Shown: positions 5,530 to 13,233 of the stretch, piece after piece
Position numbering within the stretch: position 1 is the stretch's first letter
Layout: every line of letters starts with the position of its first letter
Virus record (IMG/VR): IMGVR_UViG_3300042565_000064
Coordinates: 1 to 23,771 of that record
DNA: 23,771 bases
From: a virus
Direction: 5' to 3' (one strand)
Program-made: the position numbers and the translations under genes
Notes under the pieces: model-generated
The model's database searches: none
What the model was told of the DNA's origin: nothing
Seen by the model: only the letters and a program-made list of their open reading frames with translations

Positions 5530-7494
5530 TTAGACGACAGTACGAGCAACTACTTGTATTACTCCACCATAACCAGAGAAGTTTCCGTTAGGTGGTGTTG
5601 TGCGGGTAAATGTAACCTGCTCAACTACTGCTTCGATAGGTTCTCCACCAGCAGTGAAGTCTTGAATGATGAGCGTTTCGCCCAATGCTTCCATCTGTTC
5701 TAGTGCCTGCAAGCGAGCAAGTGCATAGCCTTGATAACCAATGATTTGTTTGTTGCGGTCAGTCTCTTGGTCAAAGCAGAACAATGGAATCTGTAGTACT
5801 CGAGCACGAGTAGGTGTAGGCAAAGCCTTGACTGAGTATCCGTAGATAACAGCACCCTTAGTTGGGTCTGTATTGTTTCTGTTTAAACGGAACTTAAACT
5901 GTCCTTCTGCAGAAACAGTTGAGAATACAGGCGCTAAGTCATAGTCGTAGATTTCAGTTGTTCCCTCTGGGATTGTCTGAAACGCTATGTCTGTGCCATT
6001 AAGAACACGGAACATATCTATGTCACCCTGCAATACATCTTCAAGGCGAATCTTAATACGCTTCCATGCTTTGTTTTCAAAGGTATCAAAGCGGATAATG
6101 CCTGTTGTTATCTCACCAGACTCAAGAAAATTAGTCTGAGACTCAACCCATAGACCAGAGTTCTCAACAGTAAATGCTTTGTGTCCATTAGCAAATGTAG
6201 CAATAGACCAGACAGCACCAGTTACACCTGTTGCATAAACATCTTTAGCGTATGCATACTTGCCGTTTGTTAGTGGTGCACCAAGGTTAATGCGGAGAAG
6301 TCCTGAGTAGCCATCAATTTCTGCCTTGATGCCAGCATAAATAAACTCGTTGTTTGCAGTAAATGCATAGATGTCAGAGTTAGATTCATACACAAGGGGA
6401 CCATAAGATAAGTTTCCATTACTATCTGCAATAGCAATACGCACGCCTCGGCTTGTACCGATGGCAATGAAAGTGCCAAGGTAACCATACATCGCTGTAA
6501 GTTTTTCACCTCGCGGTAACACAAGTACAGTTGTCATGGTGGTTAATGCACCAGTGCTATCTACTCCAATTTTAAAGGCTAAGCCTTCATCGCCAGAGAA
6601 TCCACCAACATAGATTGCTGCACTGCCTTCTGTAACAGCCATAAATCTAAAGCCAATAGGCAAGGTTGTACTACCGTTAACAGCGGTGAGAGTGCTGATG
6701 TTAATGCTTGAACCAAGGTTACGGTTAAGTTCATACACAAATGTATTTTTATTGACATCGGTAAAGGCAAGAATGAAGCGCTGCTTTACATAACTAATAA
6801 ATGCTGTGGCTGCATTATTTGAGTTAATTGCATAGTCTTGATGCAGGGCAGGTGATGTCTGGTCAAATGAATAACGCCATACCTTAGTAGGCGTGACCAT
6901 CATCAAGTCGTTACCACCCATTGCTGCATACAAAATTTCTTCTGTAATAGAACTGTTGTTAATAACTGTTGTTGATGAGCCAGCAGTAGTGGTAATGGTT
7001 ACGCGGGCTGTAACTGCTGCTGAGCCAGTGACTTTAACAAGGTACTCAGTGCCACTGATGATGGTAGAGAATACGCCAGAGCGGGCAGTAGAAGCCTGTG
7101 TAAGGCTTGTAGAATGAAGCAGGCTTAACTGTCCTGGAGTCCATGGGTCTACGCCTACTGAGTCAGAGAACTGAAACTTAACTTCATCAGGTGTGCCAAC
7201 GATAGGCTCCTGGTATGTGATGCCTCCACCTAGATGGAAGGATGACTGTGAACGAATCCAGTAGCCTGAGCCTGAGAGCGACTGCTCACCTGGGTCACGG
7301 GCATTGTCAAAACGCTGAGTTCTAAACTCTGCAGTCTGACGGCGGTACGGTGTTGCATCTGTGATGCCATAGATAAACGGCATGCCACCAATAGCAACAT
7401 CAAACTTGTATGTGGTTGGGTCATAGTAAGCCGAGGTTCGACCAGACAGGTCAATTATCACGCGCTCGGATATATCAGGTGGTCTACTTGCCAC
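5530..7494 (-). CDS. Tail/baseplate structural protein
   Basis: 654 residues, mostly short beta strands with Gly/Asn/Thr turns. The N-terminal quarter (SSFHLGGGITYQEP near 85-98, DPWTPGQLSLL near 115-125) resembles a tail or baseplate protein family that I recognise from aquatic phage genomes without a fixed name. The middle (about 190-450) has repeated strand-turn patterns that could be a beta-propeller. The C-terminal 120 residues include a Cys-Phe-Asp-Gln-Glu region and a helical QALEQMEALGE segment. The start is GTG at 7494, chosen for AAGGAG six to seven nt upstream. It lies between the fibre block and the lysis cassette, the usual place for the last tail gene. A hydrolytic (depolymerase) activity is not visible. 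CGT-TTA-AAC for Arg-Leu-Asn here makes one of the GTTTAAAC sites. Confidence 0.65.
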   Translation of the reverse strand: MASRPPDISERVIIDLSGRTSAYYDPTTYKFDVAIGGMPFIYGITDATPYRRQTAEFRTQRFDNARDPGEQSLSGSGYWIRSQSSFHLGGGITYQEPIVGTPDEVKFQFSDSVGVDPWTPGQLSLLHSTSLTQASTARSGVFSTIISGTEYLVKVTGSAAVTARVTITTTAGSSTTVINNSSITEEILYAAMGGNDLMMVTPTKVWRYSFDQTSPALHQDYAINSNNAATAFISYVKQRFILAFTDVNKNTFVYELNRNLGSSINISTLTAVNGSTTLPIGFRFMAVTEGSAAIYVGGFSGDEGLAFKIGVDSTGALTTMTTVLVLPRGEKLTAMYGYLGTFIAIGTSRGVRIAIADSNGNLSYGPLVYESNSDIYAFTANNEFIYAGIKAEIDGYSGLLRINLGAPLTNGKYAYAKDVYATGVTGAVWSIATFANGHKAFTVENSGLWVESQTNFLESGEITTGIIRFDTFENKAWKRIKIRLEDVLQGDIDMFRVLNGTDIAFQTIPEGTTEIYDYDLAPVFSTVSAEGQFKFRLNRNNTDPTKGAVIYGYSVKALPTPTRARVLQIPLFCFDQETDRNKQIIGYQGYALARLQALEQMEALGETLIIQDFTAGGEPIEAVVEQVTFTRTTPPNGNFSGYGGVIQVVARTVV

Positions 7495-7515
7495 TATGTC
7501 TCCTTAGTTTAGGCA

Positions 7516-7545
7516 TAAAAAATAGAGCAGTTTAAACGCATGCTC
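7516..7545 (-). terminator. Possible leftward terminator with GTTTAAAC in its loop
   Basis: On the minus strand GAGCA and TGCTC pair (5 bp; 7525-7529 with 7541-7545) around an 11-base loop holding the palindrome GTTTAAAC (7530-7537). TATTTTTT follows at once. The U run is good but the stem is short, so it may only attenuate transcription between the fibre block and the tail gene. It lies in the 62-bp gap between those genes. Confidence 0.4.
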
Positions 7546-7556
7546 AGGCGTAGATA

Positions 7557-7793
7557 TTAACCTAGTTTTGCAATCGCTTTAATAGTATCCATATCAAGAC
7601 CAAGTTCAGCAAGTTTTGCTTCTACTGCTGCCTTGGCAGCATCTGCTTCTGCTTGTGCTGCTTCTTCTAAAGCCTTTGCTTGCAAAGTTTTAGCCTTTTC
7701 AATTTCTGCATTTTGCAGTTCTTCGCTAGTTAATTCTCTAACGGTTGTTTCATTAGTTTCCATATTGTATTCAACAACAGTATTATTACTCAT
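7557..7793 (-). CDS. Small coiled-coil protein of the fibre block
   Basis: 78 residues. A Thr/Asn-rich start (MSNNTVVEYNMETNET) precedes a long Ala/Glu/Lys helix at about 22-64 with coiled-coil character, ending in a short LGLDMDTIKAIAKLG segment. It follows the receptor-binding candidate with a TAATG stop-start overlap, so the two are translationally coupled. Small helical proteins encoded just after fibres often act as fibre-assembly chaperones or fibre stalk pieces; this is position-based inference. I do not recognise a family. Confidence 0.6.
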   Translation of the reverse strand: MSNNTVVEYNMETNETTVRELTSEELQNAEIEKAKTLQAKALEEAAQAEADAAKAAVEAKLAELGLDMDTIKAIAKLG

Positions 7794-8677
7794 TAGTTTG
7801 CTCCAAATAAATAAAAGGTTCCCGAAATTGACTGCACATTGTTTGGGTCATAAACTCTAATAGATGTTATCGGTCCATTTCCAACACGGAAACCGTCAAC
7901 ATTCCAATAGGCTGTTGTTGATGAGCCTCTCATGTAAGCCTTTACATTGAACCATCCAGGAGCAGCCAGACTTCCATTACCTACAGTAAATTCAACTTGA
8001 TGTGGACCAGAACCATTAAGCGCTGGCCAGGGGCTGATGCGACCAACAAGATTTGCTTCGTATGGATTCCACACACTGCTGGTGTTTAAAGAATAACCAT
8101 ATTGACTCATTCCAACGCCTGCAGTACCATTAAGTTCTATAACCATTGGCCATCCAGCGTTGTTTGTGGAAAAACTTCCATACAATTTATATGTTCTATA
8201 ACCACTTAAACCGCTAAAGGTGACACCAGAAGGATTTGAACCAGTAAGTGCGCTAATATATGTCCAAGCCCATGGTGATGGTGCATTAGTTGCTACTGAT
8301 GTGTTAATCTGTGCAAGAGTAGGAACTGCTGCAGCAATCTGGGTAGTTGTAGGACCAGTTGCGCCCCAGCCAGCAGAGTTACCAGCAGATGTAATTGCTG
8401 CAACAGTTACTCCAGCAGATGCTGCGTTAGTTGTTACCGCAGAGGTAATCTGAGCAAGAGTAGGAACGGCTGCAGCAATTTGAGTTGTTGTAGGACCAGT
8501 TGCACCCCAACCAGCAGCATTGCCTGCGCTTGTAATGCTAGCATTAGTAAGACCAGCAGAGGCGGCGTTGGTTGTAATAGAAGAAGTGATAGCAGCAATA
8601 GTAGGAACTGCTGCTGCTACCGCTGTAGCAATGTCTGTGTTTTGAGGACCAACTCCAGGGATTCTATCAATAGCCAT
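7793..8677 (-). CDS. Fibre/receptor-binding candidate with 47-residue tandem repeats
   Basis: 294 residues. After a short start (MAIDRIPGVGPQNTD), two full and one partial copies of a 47-residue repeat run from 21 to 134, each with VPT...ITS..TTNAASAG...AITSAGN.AGWGATGPTT. The remaining 160 residues (135-294) form a Trp/Tyr/Gly-rich beta domain (WAWTYISALTGSNP to GTFYLFGAN), like the C-terminal knob domains of fibre tips. A repeat stalk followed by a globular tip suggests a short trimeric fibre that contacts the host surface. TAATG overlaps link it to the genes on both sides. The binding target cannot be inferred. Confidence 0.65.
   Translation of the reverse strand: MAIDRIPGVGPQNTDIATAVAAAVPTIAAITSSITTNAASAGLTNASITSAGNAAGWGATGPTTTQIAAAVPTLAQITSAVTTNAASAGVTVAAITSAGNSAGWGATGPTTTQIAAAVPTLAQINTSVATNAPSPWAWTYISALTGSNPSGVTFSGLSGYRTYKLYGSFSTNNAGWPMVIELNGTAGVGMSQYGYSLNTSSVWNPYEANLVGRISPWPALNGSGPHQVEFTVGNGSLAAPGWFNVKAYMRGSSTTAYWNVDGFRVGNGPITSIRVYDPNNVQSISGTFYLFGAN
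8276..8617 (-). repeat. 141-bp in-frame tandem repeat (2.4 copies)
   Basis: Encodes residues 21-134 of the 294-residue fibre. Val-Pro-Thr recurs at residues 24, 71 and 118, giving a 47-codon period. The third copy breaks off after about 20 residues, where the globular domain begins. Copies differ at many third positions, so this is not a very recent duplication. Confidence 0.85.
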
Positions 8678-8979
8678 TAGGAAATCTCCACTCCGCTAAT
8701 GTGAAAGTTAACGCTTGTTGCTGATGCTAAACCCGTAATTGTTTGGGTTGCTGCAAGTACTTGCTTAAGGTCAATAGCAGTAATACTATTTGCAGCAACA
8801 GATACTGCTGATGCGATAGCAACTCCATTGAGTGCAAGAGTGAATGTGCCTGCTGTACCAGCAGTATTAGTAATAACAATATTACTGATTACTGTTGTTG
8901 TTGCAGATGGCACTGTGTAAAGAGTAGCCGATGATGTTGCAAAGGCTGCTCTTGCTAGTGCTTTAGTTGTTGTTGGCAT
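8677..8979 (-). CDS. Small beta-sandwich virion protein
   Basis: 100 residues, rich in Ala, Thr, Ser and Val, with alternating strands and no charged clusters. LYTVPSATTTVISNIVITN (20-38) and FTLALNGVAIASAV (46-59) read like an Ig-like sandwich. Small proteins of this type are common in actinobacteriophage and marine phage structural regions, where they may decorate the capsid or collar fibres. It lies between two fibre genes and shares a TAATG junction with the downstream one, so a fibre-tip or fibre-collar role is as likely as decoration. Start supported by AAGGGA upstream. Confidence 0.6.
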   Translation of the reverse strand: MPTTTKALARAAFATSSATLYTVPSATTTVISNIVITNTAGTAGTFTLALNGVAIASAVSVAANSITAIDLKQVLAATQTITGLASATSVNFHISGVEIS

Positions 8980-8994
8980 TTGTTGTTCCCTTTC

Positions 8995-11463
8995 TTAGAA
9001 CGCACCCATGATGGTCATGAGTTCCAAATCTAATTCGTATCCGTCAGCATCAAGTGTTGTGAACTGGTCTGAACGGAGTTTTGTAAATCCAACCAATGTT
9101 GTATTAGTCGAACCTGAGGCAATGGATGTTGAACCAAGGGTAGGTGCTGAGTATCCAGCGACAGTACCCCATGATGGTGTAGTTCCATCTGTTGTCAAGT
9201 ACTTACCTGAGTTACCAGTCTGGGCTGGAAGTCCTGCATAGTATTCACTGAATGTAATTGCAGTAGTTCCGATAACAATAGGGGCTACTGTTGTTGAGTT
9301 AATAAATGACTTATCATGATTTACTGTACCGCTAGAGCAGAATAACTCATCGCCATTTTTCATTTCACCTGATGGATTATTATCTGCATCAGTTGCTCGA
9401 GTAAGGACCCAGTTAGTTGAACCACTACCAACAGTAGTAAGTGTGTAGATACCGTTTTCTAATTGTGTTGTTTGGTCCTTTACAAGGACACGAGCGTTGG
9501 CAGCAGGGCTTACTCCATCTATACTAAATGCCGCTTGTGCGCCAGAATTAGTAAGAGTTGCACCTACACCTGAACTTCCGTTGCTATAGGTAGCAGTTAG
9601 ATTTGCTGTAGTCGCTGCAACAACTGACTCATGATAGTTAATCTGTGTAACTACTGCATCAACATACTGCTTAGTAGCAAGACCAAGGTTTGTAGTTGGG
9701 TCTGCACTAGCCAATCCACCGCTAAGAGTTAAGCCTGTGATTGTCGTATATGTAGTACCTGAGTCAATGGTTGTGCTGCCAAGGGTAGGTGCTGAGTAAG
9801 TAGTGGTTGTTGCAATCTGAACCCAGGCACTACCTGACCATACATACATATTGTTAAGCGTAGAGTTCCAATAGATAGCACCAACAAGAAGTGTGTTGCC
9901 ATCGTTATCTACTGATGGGGGCGATGACTTGCTGCCAAGGTAGCGGTCATCGAAGTTGTCATAGGTTGTTGCAGCACTTGATGCCGAAGTTGCAGCAGAA
10001 GATGCTGACAATGTTGCAGATGATGCGCTAGTCAAAGCAGAAAGCGCTTCAACGGATGCTGAGTTAGCCGATGTAGCAGCAGATGCAGCGCTTGTAGCAG
10101 CAGCAGTCTGGCTGGTAAGCGCACTTGATGCGCTAGTAGCAGCAGATGTTGCAGAAGTTGCTGCTGCGGTTTGACTTGTTAAAGCGCTAGAGGCTGATGT
10201 TGCTGCAGAAGTAGCAGATGTAGCCGCAGCAGTCGCGCTCGCCGCAGCATTTGTTGCACTCGTTGCAGCAGCACTTGCTGAGTTAGCAGATGCTGTCGCT
10301 GAGTTAGCAGCACTCGTAGCACTTGTTGCTGCAGCAGATGCGCTGTTAGCAGAATCAGTTGCGTACCCAGCAATAGTTGCTACAGAAGCAGCAGCAGTTG
10401 TGGCGCTTGCTGCAGCACTGGTTGCGCTTGTAGCAGCAGCGGTTGCACTAGCAGCAGCGCTTGTAGCGCTAGTTGCTGCAGCCGTTGCACTATTAGATGC
10501 GCTTGTAGCAGAAGTGGCAGCGGCTGTAGCAGAGGCAGCAGCAGAAGTTGCTGAGGTAGCCGCTGCAGTTGCTGATGTAGCCGAAGCACTTGCAGAAGAA
10601 GCAGATGCTGTTGCGCTATTTGCTGCGCTTGTTGCTGATGTTGCAGCAGCAGTTGCACTTGCTGCAGCAGAAGCAGCACTTGTGGCTGCAGCAGTTGCTG
10701 AACCAAGAATTGCATCTACATAATCTTTAGGTGTAGCAGAAGATGAAACCATGCCAGCAGATGAAAGACCAGTAAGTGTTACACCAGTCATATCAATAGT
10801 CTTATTAGTAAGAGTCTGAACTGCTGTATGAAGAACAACTATGCCATTTGTGTTAGGCAAAGTAATTATATTGTCTTGCGTTGGCTCTGCTACTGTAAGA
10901 GTAGTCTCATGAGCATCGGCAGTTGCACCTTCAAAGACAATACTTGCATCTACACCAGCACCAGAGATGCTTGGGTTAGTAATAGTAGGAGATGTAAGAG
11001 TCTTGCGAGTTAGTGTTTGCTCTTTAAGAGTACCAACAACTACGCCATCACCAGTCTGAATACCGTGCACATGTGTTTGGTTAGCAAGGTCAAGGATTGT
11101 TTGGTCAATGTCATAACCGCGTGCAGCAATATGTGTCTCTGACTCACGGAAGTCACGACCTGATACACCGTGGCGAACAACTGCTCCTGCGGAGTGTGCT
11201 ACGCCTTGGGTATTGTCAGAGCCACGAGTTACGCTAAGGGTTGTTCCACTACCTGCGGTAACGGTTACTACTTCTTCCTTAGATGTATCTGGGTCAACAA
11301 TAAGTGTGTAAGGGTATGATGATGGAAAGCCAGAGACAGATGCAACAATGAACGCGGTGTTTGCTGCGCCTTGTGCCTGTGCTGGAATGGAACCTGATAA
11401 CGCTGTTTCTACTGCAATCGAGGAGTAGTACCGCGCTGGGGAGCCTGGGTCGCCTGCTGCCAT
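8995..11463 (-). CDS. Long tail fibre with Ala/Ser/Thr repeat stalk
   Basis: 822 residues in clear parts. Residues 1-110 form a phage virion attachment module, including VDPDTSKEEVVTV and VTRGSDNTQGVAHSAGA. Residues 150-250 hold fibre motifs (TLTSPTITNPSISGAG, LPNTNGIVVLHTAVQTLTNKTI). Residues 255-499 are almost wholly Ala, Ser and Thr, with 14- and 21-residue periods such as SATAAATSATSAAA, probably a long trimeric helical stalk. Residues 500-550 carry the fibre module YDNFDDRYLGSKSSPP...GAIYWN...MYVWSGSAW. The last 270 residues are beta-rich. Ala/Ser/Thr stalks are known in T7-like and marine phage fibres. It likely makes first contact with the host. No enzymatic motif is visible, and the region shows no sign of breakage. 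Confidence 0.82.
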   Translation of the reverse strand: MAAGDPGSPARYYSSIAVETALSGSIPAQAQGAANTAFIVASVSGFPSSYPYTLIVDPDTSKEEVVTVTAGSGTTLSVTRGSDNTQGVAHSAGAVVRHGVSGRDFRESETHIAARGYDIDQTILDLANQTHVHGIQTGDGVVVGTLKEQTLTRKTLTSPTITNPSISGAGVDASIVFEGATADAHETTLTVAEPTQDNIITLPNTNGIVVLHTAVQTLTNKTIDMTGVTLTGLSSAGMVSSSATPKDYVDAILGSATAAATSAASAAASATAAATSATSAANSATASASSASASATSATAAATSATSAAASATAAATSATSASNSATAAATSATSAAASATAAATSATSAAASATTAAASVATIAGYATDSANSASAAATSATSAANSATASANSASAAATSATNAAASATAAATSATSAATSASSALTSQTAAATSATSAATSASSALTSQTAAATSAASAATSANSASVEALSALTSASSATLSASSAATSASSAATTYDNFDDRYLGSKSSPPSVDNDGNTLLVGAIYWNSTLNNMYVWSGSAWVQIATTTTYSAPTLGSTTIDSGTTYTTITGLTLSGGLASADPTTNLGLATKQYVDAVVTQINYHESVVAATTANLTATYSNGSSGVGATLTNSGAQAAFSIDGVSPAANARVLVKDQTTQLENGIYTLTTVGSGSTNWVLTRATDADNNPSGEMKNGDELFCSSGTVNHDKSFINSTTVAPIVIGTTAITFSEYYAGLPAQTGNSGKYLTTDGTTPSWGTVAGYSAPTLGSTSIASGSTNTTLVGFTKLRSDQFTTLDADGYELDLELMTIMGAF
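9967..10701 (-). repeat. Degenerate coding repeat (Ala/Ser/Thr stalk)
   Basis: About 735 bp encoding residues 255-499 of the long fibre. The common unit is 14 residues (42 bp). A 21-residue unit (residues 420-440 and 441-461) is nearly identical in protein but differs in codons: AGC/AGT, ACC/ACA, CTT/TTA, CAG/CAA at one Leu-Thr-Ser-Gln. The repeat creates a long open plus-strand frame that is only a shadow. Confidence 0.9.
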
Positions 11464-11471
11464 TTTTTAAC

Positions 11472-12368
11472 CTATCTCTGGTAGTGGGAACGGATTGGGT
11501 GTTGACGGCGTTGGTTGTCCGCAACTTCGTTTAAACGCTGCTGGTAAATGCTGTACAAGTATCTGGAAGCGTTCTGTCCAGAACCTGTTGGTCGCACACC
11601 ATCAAGGATGTCTGCAGATGCAGATTGTGGACCAAGGCGTGAAGGGTCCAAGAATGAAACCATACGGAAGGCTGCGCCATAGATGACTACATCTTCTGAG
11701 TATGAAGGCAAACCTGTTGTTGTGGCATATACATCAGTGCCATTGACAAGAAGCGTTGGGCGCTTGGAGTAGAACACATGCACTGTCTGTCCAGGCACAA
11801 TGCCTGCATAAACGCTAATGCTACGAGCAGATGTAAATGCATCTGTATCTGCTGAGCGGTCTAGGTTGTAGGCACGAACTGGCATCCACTCTTTTGTTGG
11901 TCCTACTGTTGAGTAGGTAACGCTGAGTGCGTTCTGAAAATCTGCAGGCAACTGGTATGTAGTACGGGCTGCAATAAACTTAAAGTCTGTACTAGCAGTA
12001 GCAAATACCATTGGGTACATAGCATCAATAGTGTTGTTGATAGCCTTCTTAATTTCATTGCGTGGGAACAATGGCGATGCTGTTATCTTTGCGTTCTGAG
12101 CGTGAGTTGCTGGCGTAGTGCCACGCTGTCCACGACCCCATGGTGCAAGGGTAAGAGTGTTGGCTACATTGTCTGTATTATTAACGAATACAATTTCATC
12201 GTCAATCTGTACATAACCACGACCAATACCTGTCGCATCGTACACAGATAGCGTTGTAGTTGTACTAGTAGCACTGGTTGTAAGCCAAGTACTTGGCTCA
12301 GTGTTTTCTGTGTAGCCATGCAGCACCGCTTCAACGCGGTCTGCTAGTTCATTAAATGTTGAACTCAT
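11472..12368 (-). CDS. Head-tail/neck or tail-attachment structural protein
   Basis: 298 residues. Residues 25-105 are beta-rich and include an RG..GT...H...A pattern (APWGRGQRGTTPATHAQNAKI), like a module in the N-terminus of the long fibre. Residues 104-120 (RNEIKKAINNTIDAMYP) are helical. The rest alternates strands and helices, ending basic (QRRQHPIRSHYQR). Proteins of this size between the small head genes and the fibres in podovirus-like genomes often form the neck or tail tube; this is inference. The start overlaps the upstream stop as ATGA, and AAGGAG sits inside the end of that gene, so coupling is strong. Confidence 0.6.
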   Translation of the reverse strand: MSSTFNELADRVEAVLHGYTENTEPSTWLTTSATSTTTTLSVYDATGIGRGYVQIDDEIVFVNNTDNVANTLTLAPWGRGQRGTTPATHAQNAKITASPLFPRNEIKKAINNTIDAMYPMVFATASTDFKFIAARTTYQLPADFQNALSVTYSTVGPTKEWMPVRAYNLDRSADTDAFTSARSISVYAGIVPGQTVHVFYSKRPTLLVNGTDVYATTTGLPSYSEDVVIYGAAFRMVSFLDPSRLGPQSASADILDGVRPTGSGQNASRYLYSIYQQRLNEVADNQRRQHPIRSHYQR

Positions 12369-12640
12369 AGGTCAATGCTCCTTAAGGCTACGACTCCTGA
12401 TAATCCAGTGGTTCCTGCTAACTCATTACAGATGGCGTTGTAGTCCTTATAGTCATCTGGCTGGCGAGTTGAATCAGCCTTGTAATTAAGAGCAGCAATA
12501 AGACCTAGACCAGATGTACCAGCCCATGCGTTAGCAGCACCTTGTTCTACTTTGTATGCTGTCATTACTGGATATGTGCCACCGTTTGCAAGACGATTGA
12601 GTTCGTCTGCTAATGAACTTCCTGCTGCTCCTGTTGCCAT
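12365..12640 (-). CDS. Small conserved phage protein of the head-tail region
   Basis: 91 residues, neutral, with no membrane helix. The first half holds SSLADELNRLANGGTYP (8-24) and AANAWAGTSGLGLIAALN (35-52); the second has DDYKDYNAICNELAGTTGLSG. The Asn-x-x-Ala-Gly-x-x-Gly-Leu pattern recurs in small phage proteins from structural regions, but I cannot name a function. Linked to its neighbours by TAATG upstream and ATGA downstream, so it belongs to the same translational unit as the neck candidate. Confidence 0.55.
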   Translation of the reverse strand: MATGAAGSSLADELNRLANGGTYPVMTAYKVEQGAANAWAGTSGLGLIAALNYKADSTRQPDDYKDYNAICNELAGTTGLSGVVALRSIDL

Positions 12641-12798
12641 TACTTAGCCTTTCGCTTTGCTGCTGCGTTATCTACAAGGTTTGGATACGGACGACCAGCC
12701 TTCTTTGCTGATGCCTTAGCCTTTGCCTTCTGAGATGCAGTTAAAGGTTTTGATTTCTTGTTAGGATTCTTTGTATCCCAAAATGCTTTCTTCTTCAC
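12640..12798 (-). CDS. Very basic 52-residue protein
   Basis: A short gene starting GTG, overlapping the previous stop (GTGA) and ending in TAATG with the next gene. AAGG lies about eight nt upstream. The translation has 15 Lys and 2 Arg in 52 residues, with FWDTKNPNKKSKPL near the start, then AKAKASAKKAGRPYPNL (24-41) and a KRKAK end. The Lys-Ala alternation recalls histone H1-like tails. Gapless fit between two real genes, and coding throughout, support it. A packaged DNA-binding or condensation role is inference; a disordered virion protein is the alternative. Confidence 0.65.
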   Translation of the reverse strand: MKKKAFWDTKNPNKKSKPLTASQKAKAKASAKKAGRPYPNLVDNAAAKRKAK

Positions 12799-13061
12799 CA
12801 CTTCACCTTGTCTGCCCAGTACGCTGCAGACATCTTGCCTTTGGCAATGTTCTTAGCGTGACGGGCTTTGAATGATGCTTGACGGGCTGTTGGCTTTCTA
12901 TCGCCAGTTACACCCTGCTGACCAAATCGAATGGTCTTAACTTGGCTGCCTTCTTTAGCAACCACAACATGTGACTTAGTTGGGTGAGAAGGAGTGCGCT
13001 TTGGCTTGTTGAAGCCAGACACTCCTGCTCGTGCCAACCGTGAATCTTTCTTACTTGGCAC
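12795..13061 (-). CDS. Basic conserved phage protein (SKKDSRL...VKW)
   Basis: 88 residues from the GTG at 13061. The frame extends 11 codons upstream, but those codons lie within the previous gene and the family, as I recall it, begins near Ser-Lys-Lys-Asp. Seen: SKKDSRLARAGVSGFNKPKRTP (3-24), HPTKSHVVVAKEG (26-38), KTIRFGQQG (42-50) and ASFKARHAKNI...MSAAYWADKVKW. It holds 14 Lys and 7 Arg. This resembles an uncharacterised family common in marine and actinobacterial phages (possibly DUF6321; unchecked). No function is known. It sits in a run of basic small genes downstream of the capsid gene. Confidence 0.7.
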   Translation of the reverse strand: MPSKKDSRLARAGVSGFNKPKRTPSHPTKSHVVVAKEGSQVKTIRFGQQGVTGDRKPTARQASFKARHAKNIAKGKMSAAYWADKVKW

Positions 13062-13233
13062 GCTTCTTAGCCTTGCCAGCCTGAGACAATGCAATAGCGA
13101 TTGCCTGCTTGCGGTTCTTGACTACTGGTGCCTTCTTTGAACCCTTTGGGTCTTTGCCTGCGTTAAGGGTTCCGCGTTTAAACTCACCCATTACCTTGGC
13201 AACCTTATCTTTCTTAGGAGTACTTTTCTTCAT
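13051..13233 (-). CDS. DUF6496-type small basic protein
   Basis: 60 residues from the ATG at 13233, with AAAGG about nine nt upstream. The core KVMGEFKRGTLNAG (13-26) followed by VKNRKQAIAIALSQAGK (38-54) matches the DUF6496 pattern found in many phages. 20 of 60 residues are Lys or Arg. An upstream in-frame Met (13242) is possible, but it lies within the end of the previous gene. The start overlaps the preceding gene by 20 nt, and the next gene starts 11 nt before its stop. Function unknown. Glu17-Phe18-Lys19 is encoded GAG-TTT-AAA and carries one of the GTTTAAAC sites. Confidence 0.75.
   Translation of the reverse strand: MKKSTPKKDKVAKVMGEFKRGTLNAGKDPKGSKKAPVVKNRKQAIAIALSQAGKAKKRAK

Noticed and set aside
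6270-7454. Several short frames overlapping the 654-residue tail gene
   Set aside because: They are in other frames of a well-supported gene, lack ribosome sites and have composition typical of shadow frames.
9967-10701. CRISPR-like repeat array
   Set aside because: Units are degenerate, in frame and encode a fibre stalk. There are no constant repeats with unique spacers, and no cas operon.
10400-10723. Long plus-strand Ala/Val-rich open frame opposite the fibre repeat
   Set aside because: It arises from the complement of Ala/Ser/Thr codons in the stalk repeat, has low-complexity composition and no ribosome site.
7793-11463. Diversity-generating retroelement acting on the fibre genes
   Set aside because: No reverse transcriptase and no template repeat with adenine-biased variation in the window.
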